Positions 44,470 through 54,238 of a DNA stretch of 64,000 bases are shown piece after piece (the first letter of the stretch is position 1; every line of letters begins with the position of its first letter). Position numbers and translations under genes: made by a program. The notes under the pieces were generated by a model. That model did not search any database and was not told the DNA's origin. It saw only the letters and a program-made list of their open reading frames with translations. The stretch comes from JAAEUB01 sp964550345 (lineage in GTDB: Bacteria > Pseudomonadota > Alphaproteobacteria > Rhodobacterales > Rhodobacteraceae), in NCBI GenBank assembly GCA_964550345.1, contig CAZJYZ010000006.1:28350-92349 (forward strand), written 5' to 3'.

Positions 44470-44499
44470 GCCCCCCCATTGTCGACCAATCAGGGGGGC
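44470..44499. terminator. GC-rich hairpin between gyrA and the membrane protein gene
   Basis: GCCCCCC (44470-44476) and GGGGGGC (44493-44499) pair with inner ATTG/CAAT around TCGAC. A second weak inverted repeat (CCTAT/ATAGG) lies at 44500-44522. No T-run follows, so it could be a Rho-assisted or structural terminator of gyrA. Confidence 0.4.
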
Positions 44500-44538
44500 A
44501 AACCTATACTTTTGATAGGGTGAAGCGCTTCGCGGTGG

Positions 44539-47262
44539 TTAACCTTCCGCGTCCTCTTCGTCGTCACTTTGATCGGCGATGCGCGCCACTGACACCACAA
44601 CCTCGCCTTTACCGGTATCGAATACTTTGACCCCACCGGCTGCGCGTGAGCGGAAAGAGATGCCATCGACCGGGCAGCGGATCGACTGGCCTGTTGAAGT
44701 TGCCAGCATGATCTGATCGGCTAATTCAACCGGGAACGAGGCCACAAGGTCGCCACCACGCATGGCCTTGTCCATCGCCTGAACCCCCATGCCGCCACGT
44801 CCGCGCACCGGGTAATCATGGGACGAACTGATTTTGCCTGTCCCCATGGCCGAAATTGTCAGAATCAGGTCTTCGGCGGCCTGCATTTCTTCGAACCTTT
44901 CCGGGCTGATATCTCCGGCAACCTCGTCCTCGGCACCCTCGTCGTCCGCCCCGGCCAAAGACCGGCGCATTTTAGCATAGGCGGCGCGTTCGTCCGATGT
45001 TGCTTCAAAATGGCGGATGACTGCCATTGAGACGACTTTGTCACCATCGCGCGTGAGTTTAATGCCGCGCACACCTGTGGATTTACGGCCTTTAAAGACA
45101 CGCACCTCGCTGGTGGGGAAGCGAATGGCGCGCCCGGACGCGGTGACCAGCATGACATCATCCTCGGCACCACAAATGCGCGCATTTACCATTTCAACGC
45201 CTTCAGGCAGATCCATGGCGATCTTGCCGTTACGCATGACATTTGTGAAATCAGACAGGGCATTGCGGCGCACTGTACCGGCGGTGGTGGCAAAAACGAT
45301 TTGCAAATTGTCCCAGTCTTTTTCCGGGACGTCTACTGGCATGATGGCGGCAACACCCACCCCTTGAGGGATCGGTAAAATATTAACGATGGCCTTACCC
45401 TTGGCGGTGCGCCCGCCTTGTGGCAATTGCCAAGTCTTAAGCTTGTACACCATGCCCTCGGTCGTGAAGAACAAAAGCTGCGTATGGGTATTGGCGACGA
45501 AAAGCGTGGTGACCACGTCTTCTTCCTTGGTGGACATGCCCGACAGACCTTTGCCGCCGCGTTTTTGCGCCCGGAAATCCGCCAGCGGGGTGCGTTTGAT
45601 GTAACCGGACTGGGTTACCGTTACCACCATATCCTCGCGTTCAATCAGGTCTTCATCGTCCATATCGCCGGACCAGTCGACAATCTCGGTACGACGTGGA
45701 ACAGCAAACTTCTCTTTAACTTCGTTAAGTTCCTCGGATATTATCGCCATGATCCGGTCGCGCGAACGCAATATTTCCAGATATTCACGAATAGACGCTG
45801 CCAGGGTGACCAGCTCGTCCGTAACCTCTTTGACGCCCATGGCGGTAAGGCGTTGTAGGCGCAGTTCCAAAATCGCACGCGCCTGTGTCTCAGACAGGTA
45901 ATAGGTGCCGTCTTCGTTCATCTTGTGGGACGGATCATCAATCAGCTGAATATATTCGGCGATGTCGCCAGCAGGCCAGCGCCGCGTCATCAGCTTTTCG
46001 CGTGCCTCCGCCGGGTCGGCCGAGGCGCGGATGGTGGCAACCACCTCATCCACATTTGAAACCGCAACCGCAAGCCCGCACAGGATATGGCTGCGTTCAC
46101 GCGCCTTGCGCAGTTCAAACGCCGTGCGCCGCGCCACGACTTCCTCGCGGAAGGTGATGAAATGGCTTAGAAAATCACGTAATGTCAGCTGTTCCGGCCG
46201 CCCGCCATTCAGCGCCAGCATGTTGCAGCCGAACGAGGTTTGCATCGGTGTAAAGCGGAAAAGCTGGTTCAGGACAACTTCGGCCGTGGCGTCGCGCTTA
46301 AGCTCGATCACTACCCGCACACCGATCCGGTCGCTTTCATCCTGTACCGATGAAATGCCTTCCAGCTTTTTCTCACGTACCAGATCGGCGATCTTTTCGA
46401 TCATCGACGCTTTGTTTACCTGGTAGGGGATCTCATCGAGAACAATGGCGTAACGGTCTTTGCGGATTTCTTCGATGCGGGTCTTGGCGCGCATGATGAC
46501 GCTGCCACGCCCCTCAAGGTATGCTTTGCGCGCCCCGGCGCGGCCCAGCATGACGCCTCCGGTGGGGAAGTCCGGGCCGGGCACATATTCCATCAACCCT
46601 TCTGAACTGAGATCCGAGTTTTCGATCAGGGCAAGGGTCGCGTCTATCACTTCGCCCAGATTGTGGGGCGGAATATTGGTGGCCATACCAACGGCGATGC
46701 CGCCAGCACCATTGACCAACATGTTCGGGAAACGCGCGGGCAGGACAGTGGGTTCCTGATCTTTACCGTCGTAATTGTCGCCAAAATCAACCGTGTCTTT
46801 TTCAATATCCGCCAGCAGGAAGGCGGCGGGCTTGTCCATGCGCACTTCGGTATAGCGCATCGCCGCAGCGTTATCGCCATCCATTGAGCCAAAGTTACCT
46901 TGTCCATCCAAAAGCGGCAGGGACATGGAAAACGGCTGCGCCATGCGTACCAGCGCGTCATAAATCGCGCTGTCGCCATGGGGGTGATATTTACCCATCG
47001 TGTCGCCCACCGGGCGGGCGGATTTGCGGTAAGGCTTGTCATGGCTGTTGCCGGTTTCGTGCATGGCGTAAAGGATACGCCGGTGCACCGGTTTCAGCCC
47101 GTCGCGCAGGTCAGGAATGGCACGGCTGACAATGACCGACATCGCATAATCGAGATAGGAGCTTTTCATCTCCGCCTCGATTGAGATTTGCGGCCCGTCG
47201 TAAACCGGGCGTTCGGGCGGCATTTCGCCTGTATCTTCAGGATTTTCCGTTGTGTCGCTCAA
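44539..47262 (-). CDS. gyrA: DNA gyrase subunit A
   Basis: The breakage-reunion subunit of gyrase, 907 residues. The catalytic tyrosine is in RYTEVRM; the quinolone-determining stretch HGDSAIYDALVRMAQ keeps serine and aspartate at the key positions (quinolone-sensitive type). The GyrA-box QKRGGKG and the C-terminal beta-pinwheel are complete, ending with an acidic tail (DDEEDAEG). Confidence 0.98.
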   Translation of the reverse strand: MSDTTENPEDTGEMPPERPVYDGPQISIEAEMKSSYLDYAMSVIVSRAIPDLRDGLKPVHRRILYAMHETGNSHDKPYRKSARPVGDTMGKYHPHGDSAIYDALVRMAQPFSMSLPLLDGQGNFGSMDGDNAAAMRYTEVRMDKPAAFLLADIEKDTVDFGDNYDGKDQEPTVLPARFPNMLVNGAGGIAVGMATNIPPHNLGEVIDATLALIENSDLSSEGLMEYVPGPDFPTGGVMLGRAGARKAYLEGRGSVIMRAKTRIEEIRKDRYAIVLDEIPYQVNKASMIEKIADLVREKKLEGISSVQDESDRIGVRVVIELKRDATAEVVLNQLFRFTPMQTSFGCNMLALNGGRPEQLTLRDFLSHFITFREEVVARRTAFELRKARERSHILCGLAVAVSNVDEVVATIRASADPAEAREKLMTRRWPAGDIAEYIQLIDDPSHKMNEDGTYYLSETQARAILELRLQRLTAMGVKEVTDELVTLAASIREYLEILRSRDRIMAIISEELNEVKEKFAVPRRTEIVDWSGDMDDEDLIEREDMVVTVTQSGYIKRTPLADFRAQKRGGKGLSGMSTKEEDVVTTLFVANTHTQLLFFTTEGMVYKLKTWQLPQGGRTAKGKAIVNILPIPQGVGVAAIMPVDVPEKDWDNLQIVFATTAGTVRRNALSDFTNVMRNGKIAMDLPEGVEMVNARICGAEDDVMLVTASGRAIRFPTSEVRVFKGRKSTGVRGIKLTRDGDKVVSMAVIRHFEATSDERAAYAKMRRSLAGADDEGAEDEVAGDISPERFEEMQAAEDLILTISAMGTGKISSSHDYPVRGRGGMGVQAMDKAMRGGDLVASFPVELADQIMLATSTGQSIRCPVDGISFRSRAAGGVKVFDTGKGEVVVSVARIADQSDDEEDAEG

Positions 47263-47424
47263 GGTGTCCGCCTAAGGCCTGTGTTTCACACTATATGTTG
47301 TTCACGACACCATATCACCCGGGGGTATGCAGGGGCAACCAAAAGGGCGGGAAATATGCAGATTTCCCGGCTTGGCTTTTCCCTGTTTCTGACAGATTAT
47401 CTGTGGTTGAAAAAAGGGGGTTTC

Positions 47425-48570
47425 ATGAGCCAGCCAAGAAGTATTTTTGAAGAAGTCGGGGGCTCTGCCGCCGAAGCGCAGAAAACGCCGCAAAAGGGCG
47501 GGATTGAGCGTGGTGGATCAGGTGCTGGCCGGCGTGCGGTACGCCTGTGGCTGATGCTCTTGTTTGCGCTGGTGGCCCTGATGGTGGTGGTCGGTGGCCT
47601 GACCCGGTTAACAGATTCGGGTCTGTCGATCACCGAATGGGCACTTGTCAAAGGGGCATTACCGCCGATGAATGACGCGGCCTGGCAGGTAGCGTTTGAA
47701 AAATATCAAAACAGCCCGGAGTATCGGCTGCAAAACAGCCACATGGATATGGCTGCTTTCAAACAGATTTACTGGTGGGAATGGGGACACAGGCAGCTTG
47801 GCCGTTTCATCGGTCTGGTCTGGGCGGTCGGGTTTCTGATCTTTTGGCTGACCAAACGCATCCCGAATGGATGGACCGGACGGTTGGTGCTGATTGGTGC
47901 TTTGGGAGGCTTACAGGGGGCAATCGGCTGGTGGATGGTGGCCTCGGGTCTTGAGGGCGATATGGTTGACGTGGCCTCTTACAGGTTGGCGCTGCATCTT
48001 GGGTTGGCCTTTGTTATTTTAGGCCTGATCGCATGGTTCACTCTGGCTTTGGGGCAGAGCGAAGCCCACCGTATGCAGGCGCGTCGTGGGCGCGAGGCGC
48101 AAGCAGCACAGATGGCCACAGGCCTGATGTATCTGGCACTGCTGCAGATCCTTCTGGGCGCGCTGGTGGCTGGTATTGATGCCGGACGCAGTTTTGTTGA
48201 CTGGCCGTGGATGGGTGGGCAGGTCTTTCCGCCCGATGCCTTTGACATCACCCCCACATGGCGCAATTTCTTTGAAAATGCCGGCCTTGTGCAGTTCATG
48301 CACCGGGTGGTGGGCTATCTGTTGGTCGTTGTGGTGCTGTTAGGATGGGCAGGCGCGCGCCGCTCGCCTAACCCTGCCACACGCAACGCCTTCCTCATGG
48401 TTGCTCTCATGGGGCTCGCGCAAATGCTATTGGGCATTTTCACCGTGCTCTACGCTGCTCCGTTACACATAGCGATTACCCACCAGATCGGTGCAATCGT
48501 CTTTTGGGTGTTGATTCTGAACGCCCGTTATCAGGCAAACTTCCCCGTTACTCAAAGCATAAGAGGCTAA
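47425..48570 (+). CDS. ctaA: Heme A synthase
   Basis: A multi-pass CtaA/Cox15 enzyme (381 residues) converting heme O to heme A for aa3-type oxidases. Motifs are VVGGLTRLTDSGLSITEW, EWGHRQLGRFIG and QFMHRVVGYL, with four conserved histidines. The start is ATG at 47425 with AAGGGGG upstream; longer upstream frames are not supported. Confidence 0.95.
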   Translation: MSQPRSIFEEVGGSAAEAQKTPQKGGIERGGSGAGRRAVRLWLMLLFALVALMVVVGGLTRLTDSGLSITEWALVKGALPPMNDAAWQVAFEKYQNSPEYRLQNSHMDMAAFKQIYWWEWGHRQLGRFIGLVWAVGFLIFWLTKRIPNGWTGRLVLIGALGGLQGAIGWWMVASGLEGDMVDVASYRLALHLGLAFVILGLIAWFTLALGQSEAHRMQARRGREAQAAQMATGLMYLALLQILLGALVAGIDAGRSFVDWPWMGGQVFPPDAFDITPTWRNFFENAGLVQFMHRVVGYLLVVVVLLGWAGARRSPNPATRNAFLMVALMGLAQMLLGIFTVLYAAPLHIAITHQIGAIVFWVLILNARYQANFPVTQSIRG

Positions 48571-48574
48571 AATT

Positions 48575-50053
48575 ATGTCAACATATGAAGAACTTATGGC
48601 GTTCCAGCGCCAAACCGAGGCTTTGGGGCAAGTTGCCGGACGGCTGGGCTGGGATCAAGAAACCGTGATGCCTCAGGGCGCGGCACCGCAGCGCGCGGAA
48701 GAGATGGGCGCCATTGAAGAAGTGCTGCATGCACGGCGCACCGATGCCCGTGTTGGCGATTGGCTGGGAGCCATTGACGAGGCCACTTTGGATGAAGTCG
48801 GGCGCGCAAATATCCGCCATATCCGCCGCGCCTATGAACGTGTCAGCCGGGTGCCGGTGGAACTGGCGAGTAAACTGGCACGCGTCACCTCGGCAGCCCA
48901 GCGCAGTTGGGCCGAGGCGCGTGCTGAAGATGATTTTGCTGCTTTCCGGCCGGTGCTGGAGGAGGTTGTGGCACTTAAACGTGAAGAGGCCGCAGCTTTG
49001 GCCGATGGTGGCGACTTGTATGATGCGCTGCTGGATGATTATGAGCCGGGCGCCACCGGGGCCGAGTTACAGGCAATGTTTGACGCCATGCGCCCGCGTC
49101 TGGTTGCCCTGCGCGACGCGGCGATGGGCAGCGATACGCAGCCAGTTGCCCTGAGCGGGCGCTTCAACGAAAAGATTCAGATGAAAATGGCGCGTAAACT
49201 GGCGCGTACTTTCGGCTATAACATGAAACATGGCCGTCTTGATCGGGCGGTGCATCCGTTCTCAAGCGGATCAGGGCTGGATGTGCGCATTACCACCCGC
49301 ACATCGCCCACAGACCCGTTCAATTGTTTCTATTCGACCATCCATGAAGTCGGTCACGCCGCCTATGAGCAGGGAATTGACCGCGAATACCTGCTGACGC
49401 CGTTGGGGCAGGGGGTTTCGATGGGGGTGCATGAAAGCCAAAGCCGCATTTATGAGAATCAGATTGGCCGTTCGCGTGGCTTCACAACCTATCTGTTTGA
49501 GCGGATGCAACGTAAATTCGGTGAACTGGGTGTGGCCGGGCCCGGGGCTTTTTACGGTGCTGTCAACAAGTTGCATGCGGGCTTTATCCGCACCGAGGCC
49601 GACGAAGTGCAATATAACCTGCATGTGCTTTTGCGATTTGACCTTGAACGCCAGATGATCGCTGGCACGCTGGCTGTGGCGGACCTTGAAGAGGCCTGGA
49701 ACACACAATTCCGTGCTGATTTCGGCTACGGCGTCAACAAAGCCTCAAATGGCTGTTTGCAGGATGTGCATTGGTCGGTTGGGCTGTTTGGTTATTTCCC
49801 CACCTATAGCCTGGGCAATGTCTTTGCCGGCTGCCTGAACAAGGCGATGGTGGCCGATATCGGGGATCAGCAGGCCGCACTGGCCAAAGGCGACACAGAG
49901 GTGGCAACAAGGTGGTTGCGCCAGAATGTGCAGCGCCATGGCGGTCTGTACAAGCCGGCGGAAGTGATTGAAAAGGCGTGTGGTTTTACCCCGGACGTGA
50001 CACCGTTGCTGGATTACCTCGAAGCCAAATTTGGCGAGATATACAAGCTCTGA
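48575..50053 (+). CDS. M32 carboxypeptidase (Taq type)
   Basis: A 492-residue zinc carboxypeptidase. The zinc motif is HEVGHAAYEQG (HExxH, about residue 254), followed by HESQSRIYENQIGRS. It is cytosolic and releases C-terminal residues from peptides. It begins 5 bp after ctaA, probably by chance or readthrough. Confidence 0.94.
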   Translation: MSTYEELMAFQRQTEALGQVAGRLGWDQETVMPQGAAPQRAEEMGAIEEVLHARRTDARVGDWLGAIDEATLDEVGRANIRHIRRAYERVSRVPVELASKLARVTSAAQRSWAEARAEDDFAAFRPVLEEVVALKREEAAALADGGDLYDALLDDYEPGATGAELQAMFDAMRPRLVALRDAAMGSDTQPVALSGRFNEKIQMKMARKLARTFGYNMKHGRLDRAVHPFSSGSGLDVRITTRTSPTDPFNCFYSTIHEVGHAAYEQGIDREYLLTPLGQGVSMGVHESQSRIYENQIGRSRGFTTYLFERMQRKFGELGVAGPGAFYGAVNKLHAGFIRTEADEVQYNLHVLLRFDLERQMIAGTLAVADLEEAWNTQFRADFGYGVNKASNGCLQDVHWSVGLFGYFPTYSLGNVFAGCLNKAMVADIGDQQAALAKGDTEVATRWLRQNVQRHGGLYKPAEVIEKACGFTPDVTPLLDYLEAKFGEIYKL

Positions 50054-50074
50054 TGCGATAGGGCCGGGTTATTC

Positions 50075-50299
50075 CTATGTCCCGGCCTGAAATGCCTGCC
50101 TTTTGTCAGCCAGCACGGCAAGCGCCCGTGCTTCTGCCCGCCGAATTCGAACGGCGGTCAAAAAAGCCTCTTCCAAAGTGGTGGATGAGGCTCCGATAGT
50201 TTTCATGATCTCATTGATCAATTCTTCGTCGCCTGTAGCTTCTTCGATTTCCAACGCTTCTTTGGCAAGCCCATCGGCGACTTGTTCAAGGAATTCCAT
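50075..50299 (-). CDS. Small helical protein of unknown function
   Basis: A 74-residue acidic, alpha-helical protein (MEFLEQVADGLAKEALEIEE, then ATGDEELINEIMKTIGASS). I recognise no named family. It is 3 bp downstream of the hydrolase gene on the same strand, so the two are probably cotranscribed. Confidence 0.75.
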   Translation of the reverse strand: MEFLEQVADGLAKEALEIEEATGDEELINEIMKTIGASSTTLEEAFLTAVRIRRAEARALAVLADKRQAFQAGT

Positions 50300-50302
50300 A
50301 CC

Positions 50303-50956
50303 TTACCTCGTGGTTTCCGTCAGACGGCGGCGTACATATTCATCAACACAATTGATCATCGTATCCATATGTTCATCCTCAAAGAAATGTCCCGAGCCGG
50401 GAATTTCCGTATGGGTGATGGTGATGCCTTTTTGCTCGTGCAGCTTGTCCACCAGGATATGCGTGTCCGCAGGTGGTGCCACGCGGTCGGCAGTGCCATT
50501 GATGATCAGGCCCGAGCTGGGGCAGGGCGCTAGAAACGAAAAGTCATACATATTGGCAGGCGGGGAGGCCGAAATGAAGCCGGTAATTTCCGGGCGGCGC
50601 ATCAAAAGCTGCATACCGATCCAGGCGCCAAAGCTAAAACCTGCGACCCAGCAATGCTTGGCATTCTGGTTCATCGACTGCAGGTAATCCAGCGCCGAGG
50701 CGGCATCTGATAATTCGCCCACGCCCTGATCATACTCGCCCTGCGAGCGGCCAACGCCGCGGAAATTAAAACGCAGCACCGTAAAGCCCATATTGTAGAA
50801 GGCATAATGCAGGTTGTAGACCACCTTATTGTTCATCGTGCCGCCGAATTGTGGATGCGGATGCAGGATGATGGCAATCGGTGCGTCTTTTTCTTTTTGC
50901 GGGTGGTAGCGGCCTTCGAGCCGGCCCTCGGGGCCGGGAAAAATGACTTCGGGCAT
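50303..50956 (-). CDS. Alpha/beta hydrolase
   Basis: A 217-residue single-domain hydrolase: oxyanion region HPHPQFGGTMNN, nucleophile in GFSFGAW, and a histidine in GSGHFFEDE. The family (COG2945-like) is typical of this group, of unknown substrate. It is next to the small helical protein. Confidence 0.88.
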   Translation of the reverse strand: MPEVIFPGPEGRLEGRYHPQKEKDAPIAIILHPHPQFGGTMNNKVVYNLHYAFYNMGFTVLRFNFRGVGRSQGEYDQGVGELSDAASALDYLQSMNQNAKHCWVAGFSFGAWIGMQLLMRRPEITGFISASPPANMYDFSFLAPCPSSGLIINGTADRVAPPADTHILVDKLHEQKGITITHTEIPGSGHFFEDEHMDTMINCVDEYVRRRLTETTR

Positions 50957-51044
50957 CTGGTCTTGGTCTTTCCTTATAAGCCTCGGTTCTTTACATTATT
51001 TTCGGGTGCCAATAGCTGAAACGGCACCGTTTTTGGCCAAGGCT

Positions 51045-51075
51045 GGTCATTCGGTTCCTAAGTGAGTTAATGACC
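51045..51075. promoter_or_regulatory. Inverted repeat upstream of iscR
   Basis: GGTCATT (51045-51051) and AATGACC (51069-51075) are perfect 7-bp arms about 50 bp before the iscR start. It could be an IscR or iron-regulator operator. The arms are short, so chance is possible. Confidence 0.35.
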
Positions 51076-51127
51076 GGGGCGGCAAAGGTCAACTTTTAAC
51101 GGGTTTTTCCAAGGGGAAAGGTACAAG

Positions 51128-51589
51128 ATGAAGCTTTCGACAAAAGGGCGATATGCCATGGTGGCGCTGGCAGATCTGGCGCTGCAGGACGAAGACGAGC
51201 TTTTGTCTCTGACCGAGATTTCCAAACGCCAGGATATTTCCCTGCCGTATCTGGAGCAGCTATTTGTCAAATTGCGCCGTGCCGGATTGGTGGACAGCGT
51301 GCGCGGGCCGGGTGGTGGCTATCGTCTGGCCAGACATTGTTCGATGATCCGTATCTCGGATATTTTAGAGGCGGTGGATGAAACCGTTTCAGCCATGCAT
51401 CAGGGTGCGGGTGCTTCGGGGGCTATCTCGGGGTCACAGGCGCAATCCATGAGCAACCGGTTGTGGGAAGGGCTTTCGGCCCATGTTTACGTGTTTCTGC
51501 ACCAGACCCGCCTGTCGGATGTGGTGAAGAACGAGCTTGCGCCATGCCCGGCTGTGCCGAACCTGTTTGAAATCGTCGATGAAGACTAG
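51128..51589 (+). CDS. iscR: Rrf2-family regulator IscR
   Basis: A 153-residue Fe-S regulator with the Rrf2 opening MKLSTKGRYAMVALADLAL and the HTH LTEISKRQDISLPYLEQLF. The three closely spaced cluster cysteines of E. coli IscR are absent; only the cysteines in RHCSMI and APCPAV remain. This fits the Rhodobacter-type IscR, which holds its cluster with an unusual ligand set. It heads the suf operon. Confidence 0.93.
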   Translation: MKLSTKGRYAMVALADLALQDEDELLSLTEISKRQDISLPYLEQLFVKLRRAGLVDSVRGPGGGYRLARHCSMIRISDILEAVDETVSAMHQGAGASGAISGSQAQSMSNRLWEGLSAHVYVFLHQTRLSDVVKNELAPCPAVPNLFEIVDED

Positions 51590-51608
51590 CCGTTGCGCGG
51601 CACTTTAA

Positions 51609-51644
51609 TGCCTGCGGCGCAGGTATTTTTGCCAAGATGAAAGG
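51609..51644 (+). repeat. Roseobacter-type intergenic repeat, copy 2
   Basis: AATGCCTGCGGCGCAGGTAT then TTTTGCCAAGATGAAAG. It lies between iscR and the desulfurase, and includes the ATG at 51637, so that ATG is part of the repeat rather than a gene start. Confidence 0.65.
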
Positions 51645-51651
51645 GAGCGTC

Positions 51652-52695
51652 GTGGCCCGGACTTATCTGGATTGGAATGCTACCACGCCGCTGCGCCCTG
51701 AGGCACGCGCTGCGATGGTGGCGGCGATGGATCTGGTCGGCAATCCCTCCTCTGTCCATAAAGAAGGGCGCGCAGCCCGTGGATTAGTTGAGAAAGCCCG
51801 CCGGCAGGTGGCGCGCGCCTTTGGTGCAGAAGGGGCGGATGTTATTTTTACCTCATCCGCAACCGAGGCCGCCGCGTTAGCCTTGGCCGGGCGTGGACTG
51901 TCCTGTGCTGCTATCGAGCATGACGCGGTAAGTGCCTGGTGCGAGGCTGTTTTGAAAGCGGATGAAACGGGGCAGATCCAGGTTCCGGATCCGCAAAAGT
52001 CTGTCTTGCAGGCCGCCAATAGTGAAACCGGGATTATTCTGGATTTGCCGGATGGGCTGGCCTTGGTCGATGCCACCCAGGCCTTTGGTAAAATACCTTT
52101 TGCCTTCAACTGGAGTGGCGCCACGGCGGCGATCATTTCGGCCCACAAACTGGGCGGGCCAAAAGGTGTCGGCGCGCTGGTGATAAAACGAGGCACCGAG
52201 ATATCTGCGCGCATCCGCGGGGGCGGTCAGGAAATGGGGCGCCGTGCAGGGACAGAAAATGTCGTTGGAATTGCCGGTTTTGGCGCGGCAACCGAGGCTG
52301 CGATGGCAGAATTAGAGGGCGACACGTGGTCGCAAGTGGCGAAACTTAGAAATATTCTAGAAAATGAGATTGCGGTTTTCGCAAAATCTACTATTTTTGT
52401 CGGGAAAGGCGCGAACAGGTTGCCAAATACGTCATATTTCATCACGCCCGGCTGGAAGGGCGAGACACAGGTGATGGTGATGGACTTGGCAGGTTTTGCG
52501 GTTTCGGCGGGATCAGCATGCTCCAGCGGCAAGGTGAAATCGTCAAAGGTGCTGAGCGCCATGGGATTTGACGATGGCGCGGCAGCTTGCGCCATTCGCG
52601 TCTCACTGGGGCCGACGACGACGGAAGAAGAAGTCAGGCAGTTTTGTAAGGCCTGGCGGTTGGAATACGACAATTGGCGCACACGCGCCCACTAG
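51652..52695 (+). CDS. Cysteine desulfurase, class I (IscS/NifS type)
   Basis: A 347-residue PLP desulfurase: DWNATTPLRPEARAAMV at the N-terminus, PLP lysine in SAHKLGGPKG and persulfide cysteine in SAGSACSSGK. It is shorter than typical IscS (about 400). The start is GTG at 51652 with AAGGGAG upstream; the ATG at 51637 belongs to the repeat. It would feed sulfur to SufBCD alongside SufS. Confidence 0.9.
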   Translation: MARTYLDWNATTPLRPEARAAMVAAMDLVGNPSSVHKEGRAARGLVEKARRQVARAFGAEGADVIFTSSATEAAALALAGRGLSCAAIEHDAVSAWCEAVLKADETGQIQVPDPQKSVLQAANSETGIILDLPDGLALVDATQAFGKIPFAFNWSGATAAIISAHKLGGPKGVGALVIKRGTEISARIRGGGQEMGRRAGTENVVGIAGFGAATEAAMAELEGDTWSQVAKLRNILENEIAVFAKSTIFVGKGANRLPNTSYFITPGWKGETQVMVMDLAGFAVSAGSACSSGKVKSSKVLSAMGFDDGAAACAIRVSLGPTTTEEEVRQFCKAWRLEYDNWRTRAH

Positions 52696-52714
52696 GAATA
52701 GTGCGAGGAAGAAC

Positions 52715-54238
52715 ATGAGCAGCGCGGAAAAAGTTATCGTCAAAGACGGGGTCGAGGAAGAAACGGTTGAGGCCGTTAAGTCTTTGGGTGAAAAGTATAA
52801 ATACGGTTGGGAAACCGAAATTGAAATGGAATATGCCCCAAAGGGCGTGACCGAAGAAATTGTTCGGCTGATCTCATCCAAGAATGATGAACCGGAGTGG
52901 ATGACCGAATGGCGCCTGCAGGCTTTCCGCCGGTGGGAGCAGATGGAAGAGCCGGAATGGGCGCTGATCGACTATCCCAAGATCGACTTTCAGGACATCT
53001 ATTACTACGCGCGCCCGAAGAGCATGGAGGAAAAGCCGAAATCTCTGGATGAGGTGGATCCGAAATTGCTGGCGACCTACGAAAAACTGGGAATTCCGCT
53101 GAAAGAGCAGATGATTTTGGCTGGGATTGAAGGGGCTGAAGAGGCTCCGGCGGAGGGCCGTAAAGTGGCGGTGGATGCGGTGTTTGATTCCGTCTCTGTT
53201 GGTACCACCTTCAAGGAAGAGTTGAAAAAGGCTGGCGTAATATTCTGTTCCATCTCTGAGGCGATCAAGGATCACCCGGAACTGGTCAAACAATACCTGG
53301 GCACGGTTGTTCCGCAATCTGACAATTATTACGCAACCTTGAATTCTGCCGTGTTTTCTGACGGTTCCTTCGTTTATATCCCACCAGGCACCCGTTGCCC
53401 GATGGAACTGAGCACTTATTTCCGCATCAATGCGGAAAATACCGGGCAGTTTGAGCGTACGTTGATCATTGCCGACAAAGGTGCCTATGTTTCCTACCTT
53501 GAGGGTTGCACGGCACCCCAGCGCGATACGGCGCAGCTTCATGCGGCCGTGGTCGAATTGGTGCTTCTGGAAGACGCTGAAATCAAGTACTCCACCGTGC
53601 AAAACTGGTTCCCCGGAGACGAAGAAGGCAAGGGCGGCATCTACAACTTTGTCACCAAACGCGCCGATTGCCGCGGCGATCGCTCCAAGGTGATGTGGAC
53701 GCAGGTTGAAACCGGCTCGGCGGTGACGTGGAAATACCCCAGCTGCGTGTTGCGGGGCGAAGCTTCGCAGGGCGAATTCTACTCGATCGCCATTACAAAT
53801 AATTTCCAGCAGGCAGATACCGGTACGAAAATGGTGCATCTGGGCAAAAACACCCGTAGCCGCATCGTTTCAAAGGGGATTTCGGCGGGTAAGGCGCAAA
53901 ACACCTATCGCGGTCTTGTTTCGATGCACCCCAAAGCGCAGAACTCACGCAATTATACCCAATGCGACAGCCTGCTGATCGGCGATAAATGTGGGGCCCA
54001 CACGGTGCCTTATATCGAGGTCAAAAACAATTCCAGCCGGGTTGAGCATGAGGCGACCACCTCGAAAGTGGATGACGAACAAATGTTCTATTGCCAAAGC
54101 CGCGGCATGGACGAAGAAGAGGCCGTAGCCCTGATCGTCAACGGGTTTGCCAAAGAGGTTTTGCAGGCATTGCCAATGGAATTTGCCATGGAAGCGCAGC
54201 AATTGGTGGCAATCTCTCTGGAAGGGAGCGTTGGCTGA
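52715..54238 (+). CDS. sufB: Fe-S assembly scaffold SufB
   Basis: A 507-residue SufB of the SufBC2D scaffold, cytosolic, starting MSSAEKVIVKDGVEE (GAGGAAG upstream). Key cysteine in LEGCTAPQRDTAQL and the C-terminal beta-helix (HEATTSKVDDEQMFYCQSRG) match the family. Its end overlaps a 50-aa gene by TGATG. Confidence 0.96.
   Translation: MSSAEKVIVKDGVEEETVEAVKSLGEKYKYGWETEIEMEYAPKGVTEEIVRLISSKNDEPEWMTEWRLQAFRRWEQMEEPEWALIDYPKIDFQDIYYYARPKSMEEKPKSLDEVDPKLLATYEKLGIPLKEQMILAGIEGAEEAPAEGRKVAVDAVFDSVSVGTTFKEELKKAGVIFCSISEAIKDHPELVKQYLGTVVPQSDNYYATLNSAVFSDGSFVYIPPGTRCPMELSTYFRINAENTGQFERTLIIADKGAYVSYLEGCTAPQRDTAQLHAAVVELVLLEDAEIKYSTVQNWFPGDEEGKGGIYNFVTKRADCRGDRSKVMWTQVETGSAVTWKYPSCVLRGEASQGEFYSIAITNNFQQADTGTKMVHLGKNTRSRIVSKGISAGKAQNTYRGLVSMHPKAQNSRNYTQCDSLLIGDKCGAHTVPYIEVKNNSSRVEHEATTSKVDDEQMFYCQSRGMDEEEAVALIVNGFAKEVLQALPMEFAMEAQQLVAISLEGSVG

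Noticed and set aside
52874..53839. 321-codon open frame on the minus strand opposite sufB
   Set aside because: It lies wholly antisense to a well-conserved gene, has an arginine/histidine-rich composition typical of shadow frames in G+C-rich DNA, and no ribosome site or domain.
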